11,568 nt of DNA, taken from NCBI GenBank assembly GCA_017504065.1, contig JAFVRU010000051.1, forward strand, positions 1 to 11,568. The letters run 5' to 3'. Positions within the stretch are counted from its first letter, which is position 1; every line of letters begins with the position of its first letter. The notes below the pieces were generated by a model that was not told where the DNA came from, did no database searches, and worked only from the letters and a program-made list of their open reading frames with translations. The translations under genes were made by a program, and so were the position numbers. This document shows positions 5,353 to 11,568 of this stretch, in pieces. This DNA comes from Clostridia bacterium. Its GTDB lineage: Bacteria; Bacillota; Clostridia; Christensenellales; Borkfalkiaceae.

Positions 5353-6552
5353 TTACGGGTTTGCAGCCCACGCGTCGGGGCAAACTCTGTTTTGTTTAAA
5401 CCAATCGGTGTCTTTAAGGATCGTTGCGTTATTCGAACAACGCACGCTAATCCCGCCGTTTTGCGAATATACGACGATATTCCCGTTCATCGATTCGTAG
5501 CCCGTTTCGGTGTCGTTTGCGAGCGTCGTTACGTACACGTTTTTCGTGTATTTTGCAACACGATCCACAAACGCTTGAGTCGGGAACGTATTTTCGGGCT
5601 TCGCTTTGTATTCGTCGCTCCCCGCGCAACAGCAAACGCAGACGATATCGGGCTCAATCACCGACAAAAGCGCGTCCGTGCTCGACGTTTTACTACCGTG
5701 ATGTCCGCCTTTGAACAGCACGCATTTCGGTAAATCGTTCTTCTCGACCAACGACGCTTCGCCGTGTTCTTCCAAATCGCCCGTGAACAGGTAGTTGTTG
5801 ACTCCGCCGACGTACGTTTCCGTGAGCAGCATACAAACGGAGTAATCGTTTTCGTCATTTGTTTCTTCTTCGTAGAATTTTTGGTACAGGAAGTTCATCG
5901 TGATTCCGTCGCCGAGCGTATAGCTTCTTTGCGCGCCGTTTGCGTTATTCCAGCATTCGAGCGCCGTATAATGCACCGCGCCCGCCGTAACTTCCGCAGT
6001 CCGCGCCGCTACGTATTTGTGATACACCGACGTATCCTTGCCCGTTTTCGGGAAATCGATGATCGTTCCACACTCGAACGCTTCGAAAACCCCGGGGAAC
6101 GCCGCGATATGGTCCTGATCGGCGTGCGTAGCGATGACGTATTCGAGTTTCCCGTCCGTGCAGAACGTATTCACGTACGAAATAATCGTTTCGGCGGAGT
6201 TCGCGCGCGAGCCCGCGTCAATGAGAATTTCCGTATCCCCCGTCTTGATCAGCGTACAATCGCCTGTGTACTTGTTGCCGAGTTCCAAGAAATGGATACT
6301 CACGCTGCCGCCTTTGATGAGCGCAAGGTCGTCTTGCGTAAACGCGCCGCCCTGTCCGTCCACTTCGGTCATCGAGCTAGACGAGCTGGAATCGTCCAAA
6401 AACGGGATATGAATGATTTTCTTTTTATGTAACACGTAGCAAACAACGATCGCAACGATCAATAAGAATACGATTGCGAAAAAGACGGGGGCTTTTTTCA
6501 CCGCCCGTTCCACTTGCCGTTGTTGTTTTTTCGTCATTTTTCTTTTTGCCAT
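5353..6552 (-). CDS. Membrane-anchored ComEC-type metallo-beta-lactamase-fold hydrolase
   Basis: This 399-aa protein has a lysine/arginine-rich N-terminus (1-21), one transmembrane helix (about 22-42), a serine-run linker (55-60) and an extracellular metallo-beta-lactamase domain (about 85-370). Metal ligands are visible: 'THADQDH' (His143, Asp145, Asp147, His148), 'FTGDLEEHGE' (Asp259) and 'FKGGHHGSKTSS' (His284/His285). This spacing and the GHHGSKTS block are those of the C-terminal hydrolase domain of the competence protein ComEC and its stand-alone relatives (COG2333). It lacks the ComEC channel, so it is probably a secreted, tethered phosphodiesterase or nuclease-like enzyme; the substrate is unknown. 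The start has GCAGGAG (6 nt spacing). It is first in an operon with tcdA. CVCCC at 305-309 is an unusual cysteine cluster for an exported domain. Confidence 0.82.
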   Translation of the reverse strand: MAKRKMTKKQQRQVERAVKKAPVFFAIVFLLIVAIVVCYVLHKKKIIHIPFLDDSSSSSSMTEVDGQGGAFTQDDLALIKGGSVSIHFLELGNKYTGDCTLIKTGDTEILIDAGSRANSAETIISYVNTFCTDGKLEYVIATHADQDHIAAFPGVFEAFECGTIIDFPKTGKDTSVYHKYVAARTAEVTAGAVHYTALECWNNANGAQRSYTLGDGITMNFLYQKFYEEETNDENDYSVCMLLTETYVGGVNNYLFTGDLEEHGEASLVEKNDLPKCVLFKGGHHGSKTSSTDALLSVIEPDIVCVCCCAGSDEYKAKPENTFPTQAFVDRVAKYTKNVYVTTLANDTETGYESMNGNIVVYSQNGGISVRCSNNATILKDTDWFKQNRVCPDAWAANP

Positions 6553-6630
6553 GCTGACTCCTGCTATTTAATTTGGCTATATTATATTGCCTGTAACGCG
6601 TAGAATTAGATTTTACGCAGCCGTTTTCAC

Positions 6631-6661
6631 AAAAAACCGCTGTCGTTTGCGGCAGCGGCTT
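6631..6661 (-). terminator. Terminator of the pfl operon
   Basis: On the minus strand, CCGCTG (6658-6653) pairs with CAGCGG (6642-6637), with extra CG pairs inside, followed by TTTTTT (6636-6631). It lies 20 bp after the stop of the glycyl-radical-domain gene and separates it from the MBL gene. Confidence 0.82.
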
Positions 6662-6680
6662 TCGTGTTGTTCAATCTCCG

Positions 6681-6914
6681 TTACATAGATTCGTGAATGG
6701 TTCTGGAAATAACGTCATCTTGCTGTTCCTTCGTCAGCTTAATGAAGTTCACCGCATAACCGGAAACGCGAATCGTGAGTTGGGGATATTTTTCAGGGTG
6801 CGCTTGCGCGTCTAACAACGTTTCGCGATTGAATACGTTTACGTTGAGATGATGCCCGCCGTCCCCGACGTAGCCGTCCAACATACTTACCAAATTATCA
6901 ACTCTATTCGACAT
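6681..6914 (-). CDS. Stand-alone glycyl-radical domain of pyruvate formate-lyase (small subunit)
   Basis: This 77-aa protein corresponds to the C-terminal glycyl-radical domain of PFL from 'DNLVSMLDGY' to the end. It contains 'HHLNVNVFNRETLLDAQAHPEKYPQLTIRVSGYAVNF' with Gly52 of RVSGY as the radical site, and ends 'VISRTIHESM' like ordinary PFL. It is a separate gene: ATG at 6914, a strong AAAAGGAG (8 nt spacing), 83 bp after the TAA of the core gene and in another frame, so readthrough cannot join them. It should be activated by the PflA encoded upstream and dock into the 677-aa core to form the working enzyme. GrcA (YfiD) is the known free radical domain, but that supplements a full-length PFL and is longer (about 127 aa with an N-terminal extension). 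Here the core lacks its own domain, so this protein should be essential for activity. Identity is very secure; the two-subunit assembly is inferred. Confidence 0.93.
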   Translation of the reverse strand: MSNRVDNLVSMLDGYVGDGGHHLNVNVFNRETLLDAQAHPEKYPQLTIRVSGYAVNFIKLTKEQQDDVISRTIHESM

Positions 6915-6947
6915 AATATTATCTCCTTTTATTTATATTTATTCCGC

Positions 6948-6974
6948 GCGACGGACAAACGTGCCGCCCGTCGC
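6948..6974. repeat. GC-rich inverted repeat in the gap between the two PFL genes
   Basis: GCGACGG (6948-6954) and CCGTCGC (6968-6974) form a 7-bp stem with a 13-nt loop. It has no T-tail on either strand, so it is not an obvious terminator. It may act as a stability or processing hairpin between the core and radical-domain cistrons. Confidence 0.45.
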
Positions 6975-6997
6975 CGAATATTCCGTTTTTACCAAGC

Positions 6998-9031
6998 TTA
7001 GTCTTCTTTACCAAGCGAGTTCGGGGTGATCGAGAAAGTATTCGAAATACCGTCTCTCGAGTATTCATACGGCAATTTTGCAACCGATTCCAACGAAGCC
7101 AACGCGCCGTTGGAGTCTCTGCCGTGCATCGGGTTCGCACCGGGAGCAAGCGGCGTACCGCCACGTCTACCGTCGGGCGTGTTACCCGTCTTCTTACCGT
7201 ATACGACGTTGGACGTGATCGTCAAGATCGACGTCGTGGGAACGCTTTCACGATAGGTGTAGTGGCTCTTAACCTTCTTCATGAAGGTCTTCAACAACCA
7301 AACCGCCAATTCGTCCGCTCTGTCGTCGTTGTTGCCGTATTTGGGGAATTCCCCTTCGATACGGAAGTCTACTACGATGCCGTCTTCGTTACGGATCGGG
7401 TATACTTTCGCGTACTTGATTGCCGACAAGGAGTCCGCCGCGCAGGAAAGACCTGCGATACCCGTAGCGAAGAAGCGACGTACTTTCGTGTCGTGCAACG
7501 CCATTTCGAGCGATTCGTAGCAGTACTTATCGTGCATATAGTGGATTACGTTGAGCGTATTCACGTACAATTCCGCAAGCCACGTCATCATGTTGTCGAA
7601 TTTCGCTTTGACTTCTTCGAAATCCAACGCGTCGTTGGACGTGATGGGCATAAATTCGGGGGAAACTTGCATGGGTTTGCCCGTCTTCTTGTCTTTCATC
7701 AATTCGTCCTTACCGCCGTTGATTGCGTAAAGCAAGCACTTCGCAAGGTTCGCTCTCGCGCCGAAGAATTGCATGTCTTTGCCGACGCGCATACAGCTTA
7801 TGCAGCAAGCGATACAGTAATCGTCGCCCATTTCCGGACGCATCAAGTCGTCGCTTTCGTATTGGATCGACGACGTACGAATGGAAATTTCCGCGCAGTA
7901 TCTCTTGAACGCCAACGGCAATCTCTTAGACCAAAGCACCGTAAGGTTGGGTTCGGGAGCAGGACCAAGGTTGTCGAGCGTATGCAGGATACGGAACGAG
8001 CTCTTGGTAACGAGCGATCTACCGTCTACGCCCATACCGCCGATAACTTCCGTTACCCACGTCGGGTCGCCCGAGAACAATTCGTTGTATTCTTTCGTTC
8101 TCATGAATTTCACGATACGGAGCTTCATGATGAAGTGATCGATGAATTCTTGCGCTTGCGATTCGGTGATCAAGCCTTTCGCAAGGTCACGTTCGATATA
8201 GATATCCAAGAACGTGCTGTTTCTACCGATGGACATTGCCGCGCCGTTTTGGTCTTTAACCGCGCCGAGATACCCAAAGTACAACGCTTGGATCGCTTCT
8301 TGCGCCGTCGTTGCGGGCTGGGAAATATCGCAGCCGTAGCTTGCAGCCATTTCTTTCAAAGCTTTCAAAGCCTTGATTTGTTCGGAAACTTCTTCGCGAT
8401 CGCGTACTTTATCGGGAGTCATATCCCCGCTCATCGCGAGTTTGTCTTCTTCTTTCTTTCTGATCAAATAGTCTACGCCGTACAACGCTACACGACGATA
8501 GTCGCCTACGATTCTACCACGACCGTAACCGTCGGGAAGCCCCGTCAAGATGTGCGCCGAACGCGCCGCTCTCATTTCCGGAGTATATGCGTCGAACACG
8601 CCTTCGTTGTGCGTTTTGCGATATTTCGAGAAAATTTCTCTAACGGAATCGTCCAATTCGTAACCGTAGATTTGCAAAGCGCTTTCGGAGATACGGATAC
8701 CGCCGAAGGGTTGCAAGGAACGCTTGAACGGTTCGTCCGTTTGCAAACCGACGATCTTTTCCAAATCCTTATCCAAATACCCAGCGCCGTGGGACGTAAG
8801 CGTGGAAATGATCTTCGTATCCGCGTTCAATACCCCGCCCGCTTCACGTTCTTTCTTGGACAAATCGCATACGATTTCCCAAAGTTTTTTCGTAGCTTCC
8901 GTTGCGGGAGCAAGGAAAGCCGCGTCGCCTTCATACGGCGTGTAGTTGCGTTGAATGAAATCTCTTACGTCTACTTCGTCGTTACACCATTTACCGGGAA
9001 CAAATCCTTCCCAACCTTTGTATTGCATCAT
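6998..9031 (-). CDS. pflB: Pyruvate formate-lyase core subunit lacking the glycyl-radical domain
   Basis: This 677-aa protein makes up nearly all of PFL, which cleaves pyruvate with CoA to acetyl-CoA and formate. Recognisable blocks are the opening 'WEGFVPGKW...VDVRDFIQRNYTPYEGD', 'LTGLPDGYGRGRIVGDYRRVALYG' (163-185), 'DPTWVTEVIGGMG' (322-334), the catalytic Cys409-Cys410 in 'DDYCIACCISCM', 'MQFFGARANLAKCLLYAINGG' (420-440) and 'TPDGRRGGTPLAPGANPMHGRD' (618-639). It ends 'SITPNSLGKED', exactly where the family continues into the glycyl-radical domain; that domain is the next gene. TAGGAG lies 7 nt before the ATG. Upstream are thioredoxin-like and pflA genes on the same strand. No internal lesion is visible. 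A keto-acid formate-lyase (TdcE-like) cannot be excluded, but the motifs are ordinary PFL. Confidence 0.93.
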   Translation of the reverse strand: MMQYKGWEGFVPGKWCNDEVDVRDFIQRNYTPYEGDAAFLAPATEATKKLWEIVCDLSKKEREAGGVLNADTKIISTLTSHGAGYLDKDLEKIVGLQTDEPFKRSLQPFGGIRISESALQIYGYELDDSVREIFSKYRKTHNEGVFDAYTPEMRAARSAHILTGLPDGYGRGRIVGDYRRVALYGVDYLIRKKEEDKLAMSGDMTPDKVRDREEVSEQIKALKALKEMAASYGCDISQPATTAQEAIQALYFGYLGAVKDQNGAAMSIGRNSTFLDIYIERDLAKGLITESQAQEFIDHFIMKLRIVKFMRTKEYNELFSGDPTWVTEVIGGMGVDGRSLVTKSSFRILHTLDNLGPAPEPNLTVLWSKRLPLAFKRYCAEISIRTSSIQYESDDLMRPEMGDDYCIACCISCMRVGKDMQFFGARANLAKCLLYAINGGKDELMKDKKTGKPMQVSPEFMPITSNDALDFEEVKAKFDNMMTWLAELYVNTLNVIHYMHDKYCYESLEMALHDTKVRRFFATGIAGLSCAADSLSAIKYAKVYPIRNEDGIVVDFRIEGEFPKYGNNDDRADELAVWLLKTFMKKVKSHYTYRESVPTTSILTITSNVVYGKKTGNTPDGRRGGTPLAPGANPMHGRDSNGALASLESVAKLPYEYSRDGISNTFSITPNSLGKED

Positions 9032-9099
9032 AGTACAACTCCTATAAAATAATTTTTTCTTCTATTGAATTCGCGCCCTTTCGGACGTTATTTCCGTAT

Positions 9100-9420
9100 T
9101 TATTGTTTGCTAGCCTTATGTTCTTCGAGTTTCGCGTCCAACCAAATCTCCAAAATTTCTTCGGGTTGGAATCCCGAACACCGAGCGAAAATTTCGCCGT
9201 CGTCCGTAAGCAAAATGGTGGGCACTTTCACAACGTCCCATGCTTCCATGAGCTCCGTCGTGGAATAATCCGCTTCTACGTGCACGAGTCGAAGCTCCGG
9301 TCTGGCAGCGCAAAGCTCCTTTAAAATCGGCATCAGCGTCAAGCAATTCGCGCAGGATTCCCCGCTGATCTCCACGCAGCACAGCCCTTGTAATTGCGTT
9401 TTATAGTCCTTTACGTTCAT
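9100..9420 (-). CDS. Thioredoxin-fold protein with CANC active site
   Basis: This 106-aa cytoplasmic protein has a thioredoxin-like layout: redox motif Cys23-Ala-Asn-Cys26 in 'GESCANCLTLMPILKEL', a 'LVHVEADYS' strand, cis-proline Pro67 in 'VVKVPTILLTDDGEIF', and 'CSGFQPEEILEIWL'. An unusual Cys14-Cys15 pair lies just before the first strand. The start at 9420 overlaps the pflA stop as ATGA, with GAAGGAG seven bases upstream, so translation is coupled. A longer reading to 9660 only adds antisense-like sequence inside pflA and is rejected. The location between pflA and pflB suggests a redox service to the PFL system, for example protecting cysteines of the activase or lyase or repairing oxidative damage; this is inference. 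Confidence 0.85.
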   Translation of the reverse strand: MNVKDYKTQLQGLCCVEISGESCANCLTLMPILKELCAARPELRLVHVEADYSTTELMEAWDVVKVPTILLTDDGEIFARCSGFQPEEILEIWLDAKLEEHKASKQ

Positions 9421-10154
9421 ACGTCTCCTTCTTCGCCGCGCAAGATCCGTTTTGCTTCCTGCACGCTTTCCTTGGTAGGCGCTTCCACACCCTTTAAGGG
9501 ATATTCCATACCCAGTTTTTCGTATTTCACGACTCCCAAGGTATGATAGGGCAACACTTCCACCTTTTCCACCGTGTTCAGCTTGTCCAAAAACACCCGC
9601 GTTCGCCGCAAACTCGCTTCCGAATCGGTGAGCCCCGGCACGAGCACTTGCCGTATCCACATCTTCTTGCCCCGTTCGCTTAAAAACTCCGCAAACACCA
9701 ACGTATTCCGATTGCTATGCCCCGTCAGCTTTTTACAAGCTTCTTCGTCAATGTGCTTGATATCCAACAAAAACAGGTCGGTTACTTCCAGCAACGCTTC
9801 GTGTTTTTTCACGCTCTCGGGATCGTCCGCGCGGAACGTGATCCCCGAAGTATCCACGCAAGTATGGATTCCTTTCGATTTCAGGATCGTAAACAGCTCG
9901 ATCACGAACTCGGTTTGCAACAGCGGTTCGCCGCCTGTAACGGTAACCCCGCCCTTGTCGCCGAAATAATTCCGATAGCGGAGCGCGCGCGCCGCAACGT
10001 CTTCCGCCGTATGTTCTTCCCCGCCGTGCCCCCAAGTATCGGGGTTGTGGCAGTATTGACAGCGAAGCGGACAGCCTTGCAGAAATACTACGAACCGAAT
10101 CCCCGGCCCGTCTACCGTACCAAAGGATTCAAATGAATGAATACGTCCCGTCAT
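9417..10154 (-). CDS. pflA: Pyruvate formate-lyase activating enzyme (radical SAM)
   Basis: This 245-aa radical-SAM enzyme transfers a hydrogen-abstracting 5'-deoxyadenosyl radical to install the glycyl radical on PFL. The 'CPLRCQYCHNPDTW' block gives the CxxxCxxC cluster ligands Cys28, Cys32 and Cys35; 'GGVTVTGGEPLLQ' is the SAM-binding GGE region; 'FLLDIKHID' and 'WIRQVLVPGLTD' are further PflA hallmarks. The ATG at 10154 has GGGAGA 5 nt upstream and gives 'TGRIHSFESFGTVDGPGIRFVVF', the normal PflA start. A longer in-frame reading to 10238 would run through the promoter and is rejected. It is the first gene of the operon, which is unusual because pflA commonly follows pflB. Its target residue lies on the separate 77-aa protein. 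Confidence 0.95.
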   Translation of the reverse strand: MTGRIHSFESFGTVDGPGIRFVVFLQGCPLRCQYCHNPDTWGHGGEEHTAEDVAARALRYRNYFGDKGGVTVTGGEPLLQTEFVIELFTILKSKGIHTCVDTSGITFRADDPESVKKHEALLEVTDLFLLDIKHIDEEACKKLTGHSNRNTLVFAEFLSERGKKMWIRQVLVPGLTDSEASLRRTRVFLDKLNTVEKVEVLPYHTLGVVKYEKLGMEYPLKGVEAPTKESVQEAKRILRGEEGDV

Positions 10155-10199
10155 GACTTCTCCCGCGCCCTTTGCCACCTTTCCTTTATTCCATAGATT

Positions 10200-10228
10200 A
10201 TTATAGCAAACCCCCTGCCTTTTGTCAA
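10200..10228 (-). promoter_or_regulatory. Consensus sigma-A promoter of the pfl operon
   Basis: On the minus strand, TTGACA (10228-10223), a 17-nt spacer and TATAAT (10205-10200), both perfect consensus, with a TGC extended -10. The start is predicted near 10193, giving a leader of about 40 nt. Such a strong promoter fits high-level fermentation enzymes. Repeated TTTTGCA units lie just upstream. Confidence 0.92.
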
Positions 10229-10230
10229 GC

Positions 10231-10260
10231 TTTTGCAATCATCTTTTTGCAGTTTTTGCA
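10231..10260. repeat. Three TTTTGCA repeats upstream of the pfl promoter
   Basis: On the plus strand, TTTTGCA occurs at 10231-10237, 10245-10251 and 10254-10260 (minus-strand reading TGCAAAA). They lie from -38 to -67 of the promoter. They may be an A-tract UP element or sites for an activator; chance is possible. Confidence 0.4.
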
Positions 10261-10300
10261 ACTTTATTAGTATTTAATCTCATTTTTGTGCAGAGTGTAT

Positions 10301-10334
10301 AAAAACGGGAAGTTTCGGCTTTCCAAAACTTCCC
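10301..10334 (-). terminator. Terminator of the GT-like/GtrA-like operon
   Basis: On the minus strand, GGGAAGTTT (10334-10326) pairs with AAACTTCCC (10315-10307) around a 10-nt loop, followed by G and TTTTT (10305-10301). It lies a few bases after the GtrA-like stop codon. Confidence 0.88.
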
Positions 10335-10340
10335 AAAAGG

Positions 10341-10865
10341 TCAGGATTTAAAGATTAAGAGTTTTCTGCCCGTATAGTTAAACACGAGCACGACGCAAGT
10401 CATGATCATTTTCGCGAACCATTTCGTCCAAGCGGTTCGGAAGAACTCCGTAGAGCCGAACAACGTGATATCGGGGAGTAATTCAACGAGCAACACGACG
10501 CCGAGTTCGGTAATCGCGAGCCCGATCAAGCCGATGACGGTGAACAGGAAAAAAGATTTTTTCGACGCGGCTTCTTCCTTATTTCGGACATCGCGGAACA
10601 CGAATCGCACGGACAACACCCAATTCACGAGTAAGCCGACGCCGAACCCGATCGCCGTTGCGATGACGAGCGCGACGATATCCCAAGCTTTGCCCGAGAA
10701 CGGCAAAAGCGGCAAAATCCAGCCGTCGAACAGCCAAAACACAAGATAGTCCGCGACCGTCGCCGTACCGCCGACGAGCAGGAAGCGGAAAATCTCCCAA
10801 AAGAGCTGTTTTTTCGTTTGTTTTGTGTGTACGTCGCTTGCTACGACGGGTTGATTGTTTTCCAT
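10341..10865 (-). CDS. GtrA-like four-helix membrane protein
   Basis: This 174-aa protein has a hydrophilic N-terminus (1-22) and four predicted transmembrane helices at about 26-48, 63-83, 106-130 and 149-167. The opening 'FRFLLVGGTATVADYLVFWLF' and the 'LLVNWVLSVRFVF' and 'VLVFNYTGRKLLIF' segments (the N-x-x-x-x-x-x-F/W-F pattern after helices 2 and 4) are those of the GtrA family. Members flip or help flip polyprenyl-linked sugars for cell-surface polysaccharide or teichoic-acid glycosylation. AAGGA lies 9-10 nt upstream of the ATG. It follows the membrane glycosyltransferase-like gene by 21 bp, which fits a lipid-carrier sugar transfer pair. The sugar is unknown. Confidence 0.86.
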   Translation of the reverse strand: MENNQPVVASDVHTKQTKKQLFWEIFRFLLVGGTATVADYLVFWLFDGWILPLLPFSGKAWDIVALVIATAIGFGVGLLVNWVLSVRFVFRDVRNKEEAASKKSFFLFTVIGLIGLAITELGVVLLVELLPDITLFGSTEFFRTAWTKWFAKMIMTCVVLVFNYTGRKLLIFKS

Positions 10866-10886
10866 AAGCTTTTTCCTTAAACTTCT

Positions 10887-11568
10887 TTAAATACAAACGC
10901 TGTAGAACAGCGACGAACAGCATAAAAATCCAACGGTGGCGATCGTCAACAATCGGCTCATAACCCGAGCTCCGCGCGTATCCGCTCCATCCAACGCCTT
11001 TTGCGTGTAGCCGATCAGCAATCCGATTGCGAGAATACTCGGTAAAACGTATCGGAAATCCATCGTGCAACCGTAGGGCATTGCCAAATTGAAATACATT
11101 TGAGAAAGCGCTTGCGATTGCAACAGCAGGAACACGAACAAAAAATCGGCAAACTTGATCGAGCTCGCATCCGACCAAAGCGCCCCGCCTTGTTTGCGAC
11201 GGCGGAGTACCCGCACGGCAAAATACGCCAAGGCAATCAGCAGCAAGACTACTACCATGTACGCAAATACCACGCTTGCGAGCGCAAAACCGTAACCCCG
11301 CCAATAATGGAATTCCCCAAAAATAGAAGACCGTAAAACGTAATGGAATACGTAATAATTGTCGAACGGGCGGCAGAATATCGAACCGAAGAACTCCGAC
11401 AAATCCAACGGAAACACAAAGCGTTCGAAGAAGCTTTTCTCCCCTGTATACAGCGCGTCCGTTAAGTTATCGAACACGTACCCGAACGGCTGCGAGAAAC
11501 GTTGGTGCGCGTAGACTTGAAACCACAAGCCGATGGGCGCGTAAACACATAAAAACAAGCCGTATTGC
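10887..11568 (-). CDS. Polytopic membrane protein, C-terminal part of a probable family-39-type glycosyltransferase
   Basis: The reading frame is open to the window edge, so 226 residues of the C-terminal part are seen. A TTG at 11558 is in frame but is probably internal. About five hydrophobic segments are visible, including 'GLFLCVYAPIGLWF', a long one in 'ALASVVFAYMVVVLLLIALAYFAV', 'FADFLFVFLLLQSQ', 'YVLPSILAIGLLIGY' and a C-terminal 'LLTIATVGFLCCSSLFYSVCI'. The 'APIGLWFQVYAHQRFSQPFGYV' stretch resembles the region after a luminal loop in ArnT/PMT-like (GT39) enzymes, which transfer sugars from polyprenyl phosphate outside the membrane. The catalytic N-terminal half lies outside, so the enzymatic call is tentative. 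Co-transcription with the GtrA-like gene 21 bp downstream supports a role in surface glycan decoration. Confidence 0.6.
   Translation of the reverse strand, partial: QYGLFLCVYAPIGLWFQVYAHQRFSQPFGYVFDNLTDALYTGEKSFFERFVFPLDLSEFFGSIFCRPFDNYYVFHYVLRSSIFGEFHYWRGYGFALASVVFAYMVVVLLLIALAYFAVRVLRRRKQGGALWSDASSIKFADFLFVFLLLQSQALSQMYFNLAMPYGCTMDFRYVLPSILAIGLLIGYTQKALDGADTRGARVMSRLLTIATVGFLCCSSLFYSVCI

Noticed and set aside
6915..6976. Small peptide gene in the PFL gap (frame ending 'YSATGGTFVRRAE')
   Set aside because: There is no start codon with a ribosome site after the upstream stop in that frame; it is too short to support as a gene.
6915..6997. Readthrough, selenocysteine or programmed frameshift joining the two PFL parts
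   Set aside because: The core ends in TAA, further in-frame stops follow in the gap, the small gene is in another frame, and it has its own strong ribosome site and ATG.
7124..9052. 642-codon open frame on the plus strand antisense to the PFL core gene
   Set aside because: It mirrors pflB codon bias, has no ribosome site and no recognisable domain; the minus-strand PFL is unmistakable.
9421..9660. 80-residue N-terminal extension of the thioredoxin-like protein
   Set aside because: It lies wholly inside pflA, is low-complexity and Arg/Gly-rich, and a coupled ATGA start with GAAGGAG exists at 9420.
10155..10238. 28-residue N-terminal extension of PflA
   Set aside because: It would be translated from promoter DNA (-10 at 10205-10200, -35 at 10228-10223); the ATG at 10154 has a ribosome site and matches the family start.
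1..11568. tRNA/rRNA genes, CRISPR arrays, insertion sequences, integrases
   Set aside because: No repeat-spacer pattern, transposase or integrase motifs, or tRNA-like cloverleaf was found by reading both strands.

Overview
The window reads as a chromosomal segment of an anaerobic Bacillota/Clostridia-type bacterium, probably an uncultured gut lineage. The evidence is a pyruvate formate-lyase (PFL) system, strong AGGAGG-type ribosome binding sites, sigma-A promoters with extended -10 elements, U-tailed intrinsic terminators, a lipoprotein solute-binding protein, and acetyl-type MetA with MetY. The exact taxon cannot be read from this sequence.

Layout, left to right. (1) 1-1256, minus: N-terminal 418 residues of a family-5 (OppA-like) lipoprotein, cut by the window edge. 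(2) 1321-3627, plus: promoter, metY, metA and a terminator, giving direct sulfhydrylation of O-acetylhomoserine to homocysteine. The leader is too short for a SAM riboswitch or T-box. (3) 3627-4584: an AT-rich islet between two terminators. A small XRE repressor (minus) diverges from a DUF4177-like 56-aa gene and a membrane zinc-ribbon gene (plus) across an intergenic region with two near-identical palindromes in opposite orientation. (4) 4647-6552, minus: a membrane-anchored ComEC-type metallo-beta-lactamase protein followed by tcdA. (5) 6681-10228, minus: a fermentation operon with a consensus promoter, in the order pflA, thioredoxin-like, PFL core, PFL glycyl-radical domain, terminator. (6) 10341-11568, minus: C-terminal part of a multi-membrane-span protein resembling family-39 glycosyltransferases, then a GtrA-like flippase, ending in a terminator.

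The most striking feature is that PFL is encoded as two proteins. A 677-aa core carries the catalytic Cys-Cys pair and stops just before the glycyl-radical domain. A separate 77-aa gene with its own Shine-Dalgarno site supplies the RVSGY radical domain. The two lengths add up to an ordinary PFL (about 754 aa) and both halves look intact, so this looks like a genuine two-subunit enzyme with a replaceable radical subunit rather than a broken gene. PflA would install the glycyl radical on the small subunit, and the core would use it to cleave pyruvate to acetyl-CoA and formate.

A second cluster of observations concerns regulation. The metY promoter and the promoter of the DUF4177-like gene share a 16-base block ending in the -35 box, identical -35/-10 spacing, and an identical 12-base block up to the start codon. 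The XRE repressor gene appears to have a leaderless mRNA.
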